From Spirometra erinaceieuropaei (lineage: Eukaryota > Platyhelminthes > Cestoda > Diphyllobothriidea > Diphyllobothriidae), in contig CACRXP010000088.1 of the NCBI GenBank assembly GCA_902702965.1, positions 302,536 through 366,535 on the forward strand: 64,000 bases of DNA, read 5' to 3'. Position 1 is the stretch's first letter; every line of letters begins with the position of its first letter. The notes beneath the pieces are model-generated. The model was not told where the DNA came from. It did no database searches and saw nothing but the letters and a program-made list of their open reading frames with translations. A program made the position numbers and the translations under genes. Shown piece by piece: positions 12,451 through 59,916 of this stretch.

Positions 12451-13577
12451 CGAGTGGGTGTGTCGCGGGGAGTGCGTACCCTCCACCTTCGGGTACACAA
12501 AGCATCGCTCCACATGCGCTTTCCTGCGCATGTTTCGAGCTTTGCCTGTGCTCACTTTCTTTCCCTAATCCTAACTAAAATTCTTTTAGTTAGCTGATCA
12601 TATTCTGCCCGTCAAGTGCAGCTGAAGGATCAAACCTCGCCATTAATTCAACTCCTTTCATGGAATGTAGCTTCTTGTTCAAAATTAATTCTGGGAGAAG
12701 GAGGATATTTCGATTTTAAATGCGGTTACCAACGTAGCTTGCTTCGGACTTTTACAGTAGCTGGTAGGCTCGGGGGAGGCTGTGATGTTTCATTTAAAAA
12801 ATTATGCTGACTTGGGTCATAAAGTTCAGCCGGCTGAGGAAATGACGAAGACGCTCACGTGAGCATGCGCATCGTTATTGATCCGAACGCGTCAAATTTA
12901 TTATGGTGACGAATACGCTTAAGTGTCGTGGGAATGGAGTCCCTGAGTCGACCTCCCTCTCTTTTCCGTCCTCATGTACTAGTCGTAGCCTGTCAACCAA
13001 CTGGTAAATAGCCTGAACACGGTGACTGACGCGACCTTATGGGCTGCGTCCAGGGCGTGCCATCACACGCTTCACACGTGGGGTTGCGGCGCAGGCCGTC
13101 TACGCGTGCCACGGGCGCCCTTCGTGTAAGGCTTACGCGGATTGTGAGCTGGGCTCTGTGGCTCCCGTTTTGGTCACGCGCACCCGCAGCACAGTACGTC
13201 CCAAAAACCATTTTTATTGGCTGAATGTCAGACACGCAGTGGTCGGAGTCCAGAGGGTGATCTAGGCGACAGGACGTCGCATTCTAGTCTCGTTGCTCTC
13301 CTAAATGGAGTTGAAGCTGCTGCGGGCTTGCCCTGTTGCGTGTGAAATCAGTCTTGCCCCAAGTCTACCAATAAAAACTTGGCATCTGCGTCAAGTAGGG
13401 CCCTGTTCTCGAATGCTATTCAGAAAAGAATATGAGGCCATCGCTGGAGTATACACGAAGAGATATAAGTGTTTTCTTCGACTTAGCGTGCACACGCTTT
13501 TAAGAGGCCGCACATAATGCTTGAGTCTTTTTTTTAGCAAATAAGTTAAATGAAGGAGATTGCCGGCATAGACAAGG

Positions 13578-13720
13578 AACACCGGAATGGTCATTTCTAG
13601 TTTTGCAGCCGTCGTCAGCCAACCCTACCCAAAGTCGCACGTTACCCCATCTGGGTCTCGATCTTCGCGCTCTCAGGCCATTGAGCGTCGCCAATCAGTC
13701 TCCACTAAGTGGACAAGTGG
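13578..13720 (-). repeat. Fragment of a hammerhead-bearing tRNA-derived repeat
   Basis: Minus strand: a decayed tRNA-like part, then GGUUGG CUGACGA, a degraded stem II, and GAAAUGACCAUU CCGGUG. Matches the order of the better copies at 56026-56720. The core nucleotides are kept but stem II pairs poorly. Confidence 0.55.
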
Positions 13721-14300
13721 CCTAAAATAGGCTAACGGGCGCAAATATGAAAAATTTCCCACGTGAATGGAGAGCAGAAAAATTGCGGCTCAATTTAAAA
13801 AGCCCGCCACAGATCTTAATATGGGCAGGGAGGACATTGTATGACTACGCTGCCCTTCTCCGAAAAGACTGTCTCGACACATCCACCTTCGCCTGAGGAA
13901 CGAGAATCCTTACTGGGTGGATTTGCAGGTTCGCTGTGATGGGGCATTCGATGAACCCACCACACACCAGACAGCAAGCTAATACGCGCACCGTTTGGAA
14001 CTCTGTCGGTTCCACACTACGGTGGCCGTACGCCGCGAATTACCACACAGTTCTCTCCGAGGCCTACCAGTTGTGACTGTGACCCTCCATGTCCTCTTAA
14101 TCCAGCGAGTCACTGTGTCGGGGGGAGGGTGCACACTGCGCCTCCACTGGCTTTCCTGCGCGTGCCTCGAGCTCTGCTTGCGCTATCTTTCCCTTCCTAA
14201 TCCAGCGAGTGGCAAAACAAGGCATGCTAACTAAAATTGTTTTAGTAAGCTAACCGTATGGTATCAATCGAGCTGGGACTGCAGAACCAAACCTCGCCAG

Positions 14301-15190
14301 CTTGTCCTATCCTTTCGGACTCGCTGACTTTCGAAGTGAAAATATTCAGATTGTCCGCTCTCGCATCTGCTAGCCAGCTGCTGAAGTCAAATATTGGACA
14401 AATGGAATGAGGCCATCAGCACATATCCTCGTCACTAGGATTTGGTTCACGCGACATTCGCCGCCCGAGGAGAGTGGGGCATTCGGACGTCCATGCCAGG
14501 CGAACTATCCTCGGTCTTCCGCGGCTGATCGTCAGCTTAAAGGGGGCACTCAGGGCTACACAGCGCAATATGTATTAGAGACTAGACAGCTGCTGGAACA
14601 GTTGTTGTCTGGATGTGGAAGCTCCGCAACCACCCCCCCAATCGAATGTCCCCCAGTCCAGGTTCTAGCGTTGACGCACAGATTCCGGCCGGAAGTACAC
14701 ATCCGGTAGGCATGCGCGCCGTCAAAGTATGCAAAAGACTGCCTCCCTGCATACATTATATGCAGAGGAGGAATTAATGAGACAAGGCAATTTGGCGAGG
14801 CCCTATGGAGATGCGTATGAATCTGACTGTCGGCTGTTGCTATATGCCTCATCAGATTCAGTAAATATAGTACGACAAGCAGATGGATGTAAGGAATGCG
14901 GCAATTTCTTCGACGTGATAGGATCCCGGACAAGAGTATTTATCCGGGTGTCCCACCTATCTCCAAAAAACTCGCGGAGTGGCTGGCTGATTTAACTTTT
15001 CGTGAGATTAATCATGGCAACTTCGCGATTTTCACTGGGTTTTTATACGGACTGTGAAGAACACTCGGCGTGATCTGTCATTGCTAATTCAAAATTCCAT
15101 AATGAGGCAAACTGTGAGGAGACGTGTGCTGCAAGACTAGGGCGGATCGCCGATCTGCGGAATTTACGCCGCCTGCACCACCACTGAGCC
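14301..15190. other. No gene recognised
   Basis: Open frames up to 125 codons (14556-14933, minus) lack any recognisable domain, and no repeat copy was matched elsewhere in the window. Confidence 0.5.
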
Positions 15191-15199
15191 ATCGTCGTG

Positions 15200-15622
15200 G
15201 AATGTCCATCGAAATTCCGAAATGCGTTTTCGATTCGAAAAGATTAATTACGTAGGGCTGTAAAACTGATCATCTTACTGCGTAATTCTATAGTACTTCA
15301 GTTACCCCAGGCTGCCGACTTTTGATTGGACTTCCTTCCAGATGCATGCAAAAAAGTGTACACTGTAAAAAAGACTACTTAATAAGCATGCATATTTCAC
15401 ATTGATTTTCGATGCCCATAAAAGTCCAATTATATTTCATGGAGAATATGAATAAAAGTATTCATTATTTTGCTCATTCGGTAGAAAATTACGTCTTCTT
15501 CTAAGTGCGTACCCAAAGGAGGGACGTAATTCGGTTTTAAAAAGCTTCTATTTGTGGGCCTTTTAAATACCATGAAATAGCCGTTCATAAATCGTCATAT
15601 CTCTGCATTTACCACATTTTCC
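15200..15622 (+). mobile_element. Foldback element, left arm and middle only (copy 2)
   Basis: Starts inside the left terminal region (CCATCGAAATTCCGAAATGCG) and runs collinear with the family to about 15620, then stops. The right arm is missing. Confidence 0.75.
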
Positions 15623-15859
15623 TTATGTGCACACGCATACATGTTTTTCAGGAAAAGGGAAAAACTTTGTGTATATTTTTGGCGTCGACTTTCCAGGTCG
15701 TCGTTAGACGTGGAGCAAAGGTTCAACAACCGTTCATATTAGTAAAAACGCTCAAAAATCCATACTTTATTGGCGTTCCTGCCAGTACGCGGTTATCATG
15801 TGTCATCACTCTGTTTTGATTGGGTCTCATCTCTTCCAATTTTCGCTGATTATATTGTG

Positions 15860-16320
15860 CGCAGCATCCAATTCAAGATGCCGATTGATTCACAGTTCAC
15901 TTGAGCACATAACCTCGAGGATATCCCGGCATTTCTTGAGAGGACAAACACCGACAATGCGAGTTTTGTCCCAAACGAAAGCGTTCCCAGTGTCCAAGGT
16001 AGGTATGACCACTTCCAACAGGTAGTCTCGCCTCCCTACTGTCTGATTATGTTTAGGAATGCGTGTAGAGGATGACTTTCCAGTTCGACCACAATAAATT
16101 GCACCGCAGGCATCACATGAGATCGCGCAGTTGACGCATTCACGAAGACCAGTCGGCAGTAAAGAGTCATGACCACCTTTCCTAGCTGGCCATTGAATAC
16201 ACTGGAGACTAGACACATATTCGCTCGGGAATAAACTCGCATTGTTGGCGCCTGCCCTTTCAAGAAATGCCGGACGTTGCTCGAGGCTATGCATCCAGAT
16301 GAGTCATGCATCAGTCGGCC
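15860..16320. pseudogene. Penelope GIY-YIG fragments in inverted arrangement
   Basis: Minus strand 16150-15890 encodes a GIY-YIG remnant (CVNCAISCDACGAIYCGRTGKSSSTRI, here YCGRTG for the usual YVGETG) and its C-terminal part LDTGNAFVWDKTRIVGVCPL. On the plus strand at 16195-16320 a second C-terminal part appears in the opposite orientation. The pair forms an inverted repeat around one nuclease core. No reverse transcriptase is attached. Confidence 0.65.
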
Positions 16321-16451
16321 TACCGCCGGGTACAGGGGGGGAGGGGAGGCAGAACGGACCGGATAACAACTGTGCTCCGGGGTTTCTTTTGTGCAGCTTG
16401 GTAATAAGACCCGGACAAGGAATGACTAACTGACTTCTATGGTTGACTCAC

Positions 16452-16718
16452 AGGTACAGTGCGTGACCGATCTCATGAAATGTTGGCCGAAATTCTGAAA
16501 TGTATCTTCCATTACGAAGGATTACTTCGGCGGGGTTGTAATATTGATTAGCATGCAACATAATCCTACAGCATTTCGGACTCACCAGGATGTCAGCTTT
16601 TGAATGCACTCCTTCTGTGGAAGCTGCGATCTGCAAAAAATGACTACTTAAATGGCATGCATTTTTCCCAATGATTTTCGATGGTCTTACAAATTCAAAT
16701 ATATTTTATAGAAAAAGC
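16452..16718 (+). mobile_element. Foldback element, left arm of a second subfamily (copy 3)
   Basis: Begins TACAGTGCGTGACCGATCTC, the variant terminus also seen at 57849, and continues through TGACTACTTAAATGGCATGC to about 16718, where homology ends abruptly. Confidence 0.7.
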
Positions 16719-16734
16719 TGTACCGACTGCAAGG

Positions 16735-16812
16735 TCCAAGTTATCCCGTCAGATGGCAGCCATCCAAGTCACGGCTTTTAGTCCATCAAGCTCGTCAGAT
16801 TGTTTATTGTGA
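16735..16812. repeat. Short dispersed repeat, related to 18393-18475
   Basis: GCAAGGTCCAAGTTATCCCG and CACGGCTTTTAG plus CGTCAGATTGTTTATTGTGAGG recur with small changes at 18393-18475; a weaker third copy lies near 18800. Function unknown. Confidence 0.55.
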
Positions 16813-17148
16813 GGAACGTGCGCTAACATTCGCTCTTGTCTCAACGATCGTGTCTCCTTCTTCAAGATTGCTTCCTGGGACTCGTCTCTTCGCTACTATT
16901 GACTGAGGCTGTTTGCAATACCCATGAGTTGCACCGTCGCAATCTACTCAATAACACGACATGAACGAGGGCTTTCATTCGTGCTGACTATGCCACCCCG
17001 GGAGTTGAGTGTTCTGCTTATGATCAGACCTCTTCAAACACTGGCATGTTGTACCTCCACTTTCAAAGGACAAATCATCTACTGTTATTTAGTCAACGAC
17101 TGAGGCTGTCTTGAAGAATGAGGCACGATCGCCGGGACAAGAGCTTTA

Positions 17149-17195
17149 TTAGCCTGACGTTTCGGATTCCTGCTCGAACCCATCATCAGAGAAAA
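17149..17195 (-). ncRNA. Hammerhead motif at left end of deleted Penelope copy
   Basis: CUGAUGA, stem II GGGUUC/GAAUCC (6 bp, 6-base loop), GAAACGUC, then AGGCUA for stem I. The 5' side of stem I reads UUUCU, so stem I is weaker than in the copy at 50908-50955. Confidence 0.7.
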
Positions 17196-17720
17196 AAGCC
17201 GATACGGGTGGTTAATGAATACGGGGCTGCAGTATTTATGGGATGAAGTCGTCATGCAAATGCATACGTATGAATATTCACGACTCCCTCCCCTTCATCA
17301 GAGATCGTTGTACTTGGTGTTCTGACTGTTTGATGAGCGATATTGACGAGACCGAAATTTTCGTAAGAGGTGATAACCGCGTGAGCCGGGAGTTGCTTCA
17401 GTCATGGTTTACTGGCCCCCAGTCCATTAACAAGTGCAGTGATCCTCCCCTTCCATACTCGGTGCTGAGACTTTTCCTAGGCGGAGCAATTGGCCACGCG
17501 GGGAGCGCACAGGTGGACACTTTTCCCAAAACCAGGGTCGGTGGGTCAGATGGTCGAGCAATTAACGACGCAAATGTCGGCCATCAAACAGTCATCACAC
17601 TACGTGCAGTAATCCCTGATGAAGGGGTGAATCGTGAATATTCATAGGTATGCGCTAGCATGGCGACTTCATCTTATAAATACTGCAGCTCCTTATGCAT
17701 GAACCACACGCATCTTTTAT

Positions 17721-17768
17721 TGTCTCTGAAGATGTGTTCGAGCAGGAATCCGAAACAGCAGGCTAATA
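17721..17768 (+). ncRNA. Hammerhead remnant at right end of deleted Penelope copy
   Basis: UGUCU CUGAAGA, UGUUC..GAAUCC, GAAAC, but the cleavage triplet reads AGC instead of GUC, so it is probably inactive. Confidence 0.5.
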
Positions 17769-17880
17769 AAGCTCCTGTCCCAGCGATCGTGTCTCCTTCC
17801 TTAAGACTGCTTCCTGGGACTAGTCTCTTCGCTTGTAATACCCATGAGCTGCACCGCATTTCCGCATGAAAGCGCACAGC

Positions 17881-19095
17881 TTTCAGAATAAATCAATTTC
17901 ACACTGTGGTCGCTGGTCAATGTTTAAGAAAACCGCCCGCGGACTTCTGTGCCGTCGACCGTTGTTTCCCACGATACCCACCGTGTGCTCCAGACCAAGC
18001 TGAAGCAGTCGCGGTGACCGGCGCATAATTTAGCTTATAGTGAGTTTAGACTTGCGCTGCGTCTACCTCCCTCTCCCCTCCCCCCACCTGGACCGGGTGT
18101 CATGACATGGTCAAGAAGTCCGGAGACAAGGGAGGGCGCAGGTGGATGGCGTGGCCGAACCCGCAGCTTGGAGCTCCACGTAACAGCCCTTGGTCCACAC
18201 AGCAAATAACCACGATTTCAACCAACAACAACGGAAGGGACTGGCGCGGCCGAAGCCGCACCTAGACATGCCGTGACACATGGCTCGGATCCCACGAAGC
18301 GGGAGTGCCATAAAACCCACATTAAGAAGGGGCCATTGCAGCCTGACTCTTAGACCACCAGCCGGCCACTCCACGAAAATACACAACACTGGGCCGACTG
18401 CGAGGTCTAAGTTATCCTGTCACATAGCGACTTTCCGAGCCACGGCTTTTAGCACACCGCGTCAGATTGTTTATAGTGAGGAAAACGCGTTGAGCCGTCG
18501 ATATCACACTCCCTTCCCATTCCCAGGCCCCAGTCACTGTCCGAGTCAGTCAGTTGTCAAGTGCGGGGAATGAGCGCGGTGGCTGACACGGTCGACTGAC
18601 CATGCCTGCGCGCGCCACAGCACGACCTGGCCCTCCAAACAAATTCACCGGGATTTCACACGACGGGTGTTGAGCGGCGTACAGCTCACATGTGTGAGAG
18701 TGCTGTAGGTCACGTTAAGAAGGAGCCGCTTCAGCCTTGCTCTCAGCCGGCCAGTCCGCCACTCCACACATACACACACAACCGGACAGACTGCGTGGAC
18801 CAAGTTGGAGCGTCATTCAGCAGCCACAGCACTTGACGCGCCGCGATAGCCTCAGACTCGAATCACACATGCAGTAGCGGCCGCATAGAGACACCCATTT
18901 CCCACTTGCATTGGAGGTGGCGACTGGATGTTTGTGGTGGATGTCGATGTTGCGTACTGTAGGAAGATGTGGTGGTATCGTTTGGCTGGTGTTTATCTAA
19001 TGCAGCATCACGGGTTTTATATAAATATCGCCTCCTCTACTTTGTTGCTTCAGAAATATCTGCTTTCTTCAGATTCGACCGATTGTGTTCTTGAC
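17881..19095. other. No gene; GC-rich with short repeats
   Basis: Contains the repeat at 18393-18475. The rest (for example 17881-18390 and 18480-19095) has no recognisable coding or mobile sequence. Confidence 0.5.
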
Positions 19096-19098
19096 TTA

Positions 19099-20089
19099 CA
19101 GCAGGTGGGATAACTCATGAAATGCCAACCGAAATTCCTAAATGCGTTTTCGTTTCGAAAAGATTAATTAAGCAGGGTTGTAAAACTAATCATTGTGCAG
19201 CAAAATTCTCTAATAATTCGGTTACTGCTGGGTGTCGGCTTTCAAGAGAACCTTTTTTTGGGTTTCATGCGAAAACCACACTCTGTAAAGAATTAATGCT
19301 TATGTAACATGCATTTTTCCCATTGATTTCCGATGTCCTCAAAAATTCAATTATATTTCATAGAAAACGTGCAGAAAAACATTCATTCTTCTGCTCATGC
19401 GGTAGAAAATTGCGTTTGATTCCAACTTCATACTCGAAGGAAAGGTATTATTCGGTTTACAAAAAATTTCTCCAATTCCTGGATAATTTTGAACCCGGAC
19501 CTGCCGCTACGCTTGCATTCGGGGTTTCTAAACTACAGGCCGTATATTTCCTGTATATTGAAGCCCATACATTTCTCTACGGTATTCAAATGGAGACCAC
19601 ATGAGGTTCATAAAATTTAGCGATGGATTTGAGCCAAATTTTTGGCTTTACAATCAACGTTGGTAAATGCAAGAACATTACGTTTTGTGAGCGGCCATTT
19701 CACGGTATTAAAAAGTCTCAAAATTAGAAGCTTTTTCAAAACCGACTTATGCCCTTCCTTCGAGTACAAAATGGGAAAACGCAATTTCCTCCCAAATAGG
19801 TAAAAGGATGAATATTTTTATGCATGCTTTCCATGGAATATAATTGAATTTTTGAGGGCATCGAAAAACAATGAGAAAAATGCATGTTACCTCAGTAGTA
19901 ATTTTTTTACAGAGTATAGTTTTTCTGCACGCAGCCGAAAAGATGTTCGTTCGAAAGCCGGCACCCTGCAGTAACTGAATTATAAAGGAATTACGCTGCA
20001 TGAGGACTAATTTCACAACCCTACTTAGTTAACCTTTTCTGAACGAAAACGCATTTCGGTTGACATTTCATGAATTAGCCCACCAACTG
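19099..20089. mobile_element. Palindromic foldback element, full length (copy 4)
   Basis: Begins CAGCAGGTGGGATAACTC and ends with its inverted counterpart (...GCCCACCAACTG). TA flanks both ends (19097-98, 20090-91). Arms of about 400 bp surround a central block containing CTGCCGCTACGCTTGCATTC. Confidence 0.85.
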
Positions 20090-20115
20090 TACATGCATTA
20101 CCCAGACATGGCTCG

Positions 20116-20902
20116 TTCTGTAAAAAATGACTACATATGTGGCGTGCATTTTCTCATTGATATTCGATGCCCTCAAAAATTCAGTTATATTTCATGGGAG
20201 ACATACATAAAAAGATTCATTCTTTTGCTCATTCGGTAGGAAATTACGTCTTTTTCTAATTTGATGCTCGAAAGAGGGTATGACTCGGTTTTCAAAAACT
20301 TTTCCAATTCCCGAATAATTTTGAACACCGGCCTGCCGTTACGCTTGCATTCGGGGGTTTCTAAACTACAAGCCCTATATTTTCGCGTACGGAAAACCAG
20401 ACATTTTTATACGTTATTCAGAGGAGACTATATGGGGCTCATAAAATTTAGTGGTGGAGTTGAATCATATTGTTTACTTCACAAGCAGCATCTGTAAATG
20501 CAGAGACATGAAGTTCTTTGAGCGGATATTTCCCGGTCTCAAAGTCTCATAATGAAATTTTTTAAAAAAACTGAATTGTACCCTCCCTTCCAGTATAAAA
20601 TTTGAAGAAAACGTCCATTTCTTCCAAATGGGTAAAAGAGTAAATATTTTCATGCATGTTTTCCATGAAATATAATTAAAAGTTTAAAGGACATTAGAAA
20701 TCAATGGGACGAATGCATGCCACCAGGGTGGTCATTTTTTTAAAGAGTATAATTTTTGCATGCAGCCGGGAAGAAGTTCATTCGAAAACCGGCATCCTGA
20801 GGTAACTGAATTATTATAGAATTACACTTCAGACTGATTGGTTTTATAACCCTACTTAATTAATCTTTTCGGTTGACGTTTCATAAGTTAGCCCACCAAC
20901 TG
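20116..20902. mobile_element. Foldback element lacking its first ~170 bp (copy 5)
   Basis: Starts at TTCTGTAAAAAATGAC, an internal position of the family, and runs to a normal right end (...GCCCACCAACTG, TA). The about 33 bp between copies 4 and 5 (ACATGCATTACCCAGACATG...) recurs just after copy 5 at 20903-20935. Confidence 0.8.
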
Positions 20903-20935
20903 TACATGCATAGCCCAGACATGGCTCATTCTGTA

Positions 20936-21555
20936 GAAGAAACGCAAGGTCTGGACCGCCGGCCAGTGGTGTTCGCCGAAAAACGAGGCGCAAAGAAGAC
21001 AGCAGTCCTGGAATCAAGCAGCACGACAGTGGCTCCAAAGCACGCAAAAGCCCAGTCACGTGTTTGGCCTTTGAGGGACATTATCTCCCCTGCCCCTTCC
21101 ATGTTTTTTCTCGGTTAATCCGCGACAGCTGGGTTGTCCTCAACTGAAGGTCACACTGGGGACACTCCATTAACGGGCTGCGACACCCATAGTTCAGAGT
21201 AAAAAAGAGGTGATAATGTGCTCAGTTGCGCACGCAAGACGTCCCAGTCACGAAAATGATGGCAACACCACGCCCCAAAAAACATGTTATTTCATAAAAA
21301 GTGATCATTAAAAATAAGAGTCTTAATGAACCTTTCTATGAAACGCAAAAGAACAACGGTGTGAATATGACTCAATATCGTGCGGACGAACGCGGTTTAA
21401 AACAAACGGGCCAAGCAATAGTGCCCTTTCATTGAAGTACCCTGCTCAGAAGAGTTAGGGACGCCAGTCATTGTGAGTGGGCCTCTGAGTTCAGTAATTG
21501 TTTCATACGTTTTATCAGAATGCCTTCTATTTGATGGCGCATTTTCATAAATGTC
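20936..21555. other. No gene recognised
   Basis: No domain, repeat or RNA motif seen. Confidence 0.5.
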
Positions 21556-21934
21556 GGCTAGACCGCAGGTTGTAGCCAGGAATGGGGAAGCGAAAGGCGA
21601 CCTTAGCCGTAATGCTAATCTTAAACGTTAACCCTAACTCTAAGCGAAATCGTAACCGTAGCCCTTAGACATAGCCCTAACTATAAAACCTAGCCGTAAT
21701 ACTTAAACCTAATCGTAAACTCAAACCCTAAGCGTAGCCCAAAAATTTAAGCCTAAAGGGCATAACCCTAATCCGAAAATCGGACACCACTAACCAATAC
21801 CCTAATCCCAAGCTCAAACGTAAAACGGAAACCAAATGGGTCAGATGTGGTTATGTAGTCCCACAGCAAAGCCCCAGTAAACAAACCCCCAGCAAACTGT
21901 AATACGGGGTCTGGCTACCAACTGTGATCTAGCC
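21556..21934 (-). mobile_element. Small TIR element with degenerate TTAGGG core (inverted copy)
   Basis: 22-bp imperfect terminal inverted repeats (GGCTAGACC...TGTAGCC and GGCTACCAACTG...CTAGCC) enclose about 230 bp of degenerate CCCTAA-like units, then a unique half matching 27116-27230 in reverse. The flanking octamers agree at only 5 of 8 positions, so the target duplication has decayed. Non-coding. Confidence 0.8.
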
Positions 21935-22279
21935 CATATTTCTATCGACAAAGTACGTACGGAAAAGTGCTGTATAGCAAGTAGGACTATTACGGGTCTA
22001 GATCCAAAGTCGTGCCCAACTTCATTATCAAAAGGTGAGAGACACATTGAAGTCCGTTCACCGATGTCAGGGTTGCTACTTGAGTCATAACTCCGGTCTG
22101 TCTTCGTCAGGGGGGATAGCGCAAAACCCGGGACGAGGGTGGGAGGCATCTCCAGTGGGCAGCCCCAATTCTGGAAACCCCGTTGTCCTTGCCAGGGTCA
22201 TACTGCTCGTACAAACTATTAACATACATATCTTTACCGCTCTAGTGCCAACGCATCGTAAAACAGCGCAGACAGGGCT

Positions 22280-23232
22280 TTGGTTGAAGGCGGATGTCTT
22301 TGCACGTCCATGCCACCTGCAGAACCGAATTTACCACATCCGTCCACCCTAAGCCAACCCAAAACAGCGGTACCTGTACTCGGTACGACTGCGATCATGC
22401 CTGATCTGGCCGGCCCCGATGATGTCCCGAAGTGCACTTTTCCGCGCGTGACTATCCGCGGCAGCAGATCTGGACAGTTCTACTCATTCCCTTCGCCAAC
22501 GACGGAGACCGAATACCGAAGGCCCAAGAACTACCTCCATGTGTTCAACTGTGTCGAGCCAGATTTTGAACTGACCCCCTCTTCGACGCCTCCACTGGCA
22601 CAACGGTGCTGGATCGAAGGCAATAACACTGATCTCCTGCGGTGGACGACGAAGAACAACCACCTCAGTCGTCTTTCTTGGATGGCCTGAGTTATCCTTG
22701 CGATGTTGTCGCAGCGAGCGCGGACTGTCTCATTTAAGACGAAGTTGGTATACTTCACTTGATGGATGGTCCTCAAGCAGTGGTGGTCAAATACCTCCAT
22801 TTTTCGTCCGTCCTCCACACACACAGCCCAGCATTTGCAACCATAAAGAAGGACAGACGCACGGTACACGCGGATCTTAGTGGCGATGGACAGGCCGCGT
22901 CGGACCCATAGACATCTTCTAAGGCTTGAGAACACCCGTCGGGCAACATCAATTCGGGAGACAACGTCATCCTTGCTCCGGTCATTCGACGGCGTGAAGT
23001 TTATTGAAAAGGGGAGCTGCAGGGAGTGATTTTGTGGGAGAGTCCAACCTTCGGACCCGACAGAACGCGCAAACCCGGGATCTAAAGCAGTCATCTTAGC
23101 CATATCATCTGGCCAGCACTGCTTCCAAAACAGGACCTCCTCGCAGGGCAGCAAAAGACAAAATGGATCCCTCCGAAGGTCGTTGGACTTTAACACTCGG
23201 CCAACAGGGCGGAAAACGTCGCATCTGGACAA
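22280..23232 (-). pseudogene. RTE-type non-LTR retrotransposon, C-terminal relic
   Basis: Minus strand has a 233-codon open frame with SKDDVVSRIDVARRVFSSLR, ATKIRVYRASVLLYGCKCWA, KMEVFDHHCLRTI and ARCDNIARITQAIQERRLRW, the typical region after the reverse transcriptase domain of RTE-like elements such as flatworm SR2. A further C-terminal part with VLGPSVFGLRRWRRE continues to about 22450 in another frame. The endonuclease and catalytic RT are absent. Lies about 480 bp beyond the katanin stop codon. Confidence 0.8.
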
Positions 23233-23710
23233 ATTGCAGCCCTATGGTAGAATGGTTTTAACGGCGCAGAACAATAAAGCCGAGGAAGAATGTTGTGCTA
23301 CACAACCGCAAGAATCTGACGAGACACGTGTCTGGACTCTAAACTAATACATGAGTTGGAAGCACGTATAAAGGGTTAGACAGAAGTCTGCTGCTAGTCC
23401 TCGACACTCGGGCTGTTAGCGATCATTAAAGAGGAGGAAGAGCTCCGTCATAAGTCCACGCCCATTACTTCCCAATAAACTGAACTGGTAAAAAAGGGCC
23501 GATGATAACAATCTTCCCCTCCGTTCGGAACCAATAAACACACCCCAAGAAAGCACGGTTAGAAGACATAAGAGGTGTAGATCAATAATTGGCAAAATGC
23601 GATAAGGTGAGGCGGGATGGGGAGGGCAAAAATGAATAAAATAGGACAGGAACTTAGGGAAAATGCGAGAAAACACGAGGATTCGGTGCGCTCACGTTTT
23701 GCAGCGCACT

Positions 23711-59916
<36,206 letters not shown>

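Larger units (their letters stand above)
10990..14300. repeat. Cluster of repeat A and repeat C units, partly duplicated
   Basis: Repeat A at 11160-11680, 12450-12850 and 13995-14290 (partial). Repeat C at 12000-12345 and 13195-13560. The A-C pair is repeated at an offset of about 1.15 to 1.2 kb, suggesting a diverged tandem duplication. The 12-mer TAATCCAGCGAG occurs exactly at 11011, 11141, 14098 and 14198. No protein motif was found in any unit. Confidence 0.8.
16825..17880 (+). mobile_element. Internally deleted Penelope derivative with inverted terminal repeats
   Basis: Left end (17123-17290, hammerhead on the minus strand) and right end (17650-17830) are inverted copies of each other and of the ends of 50837-52390. 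Between them only the last part of the ORF remains: VRGDNRVSRELLQSWF through GPQSINKCSDPPLPYSVLRL. The reverse transcriptase and GIY-YIG core are cut out, joining TTGGTGTTCTGACTG directly to ATTGACGAGACCGAAATTTT. 16825-16950 is a further right-end fragment without hammerhead. Confidence 0.75.

Noticed and set aside
14556..14933. 125-codon open frame on the minus strand
   Set aside because: Cys- and His-containing but without a spaced zinc-finger pattern; no homology recognised.
21600..21830. CCCTAA-rich sequence as a chromosome end
   Set aside because: The units are degenerate and enclosed by TIRs, with ordinary sequence on both sides, so this is an element core and not a telomere.
22531..23232. 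Host gene downstream of katanin
   Set aside because: The 233-codon frame has RTE-type retrotransposon motifs and a second copy in intron 3.
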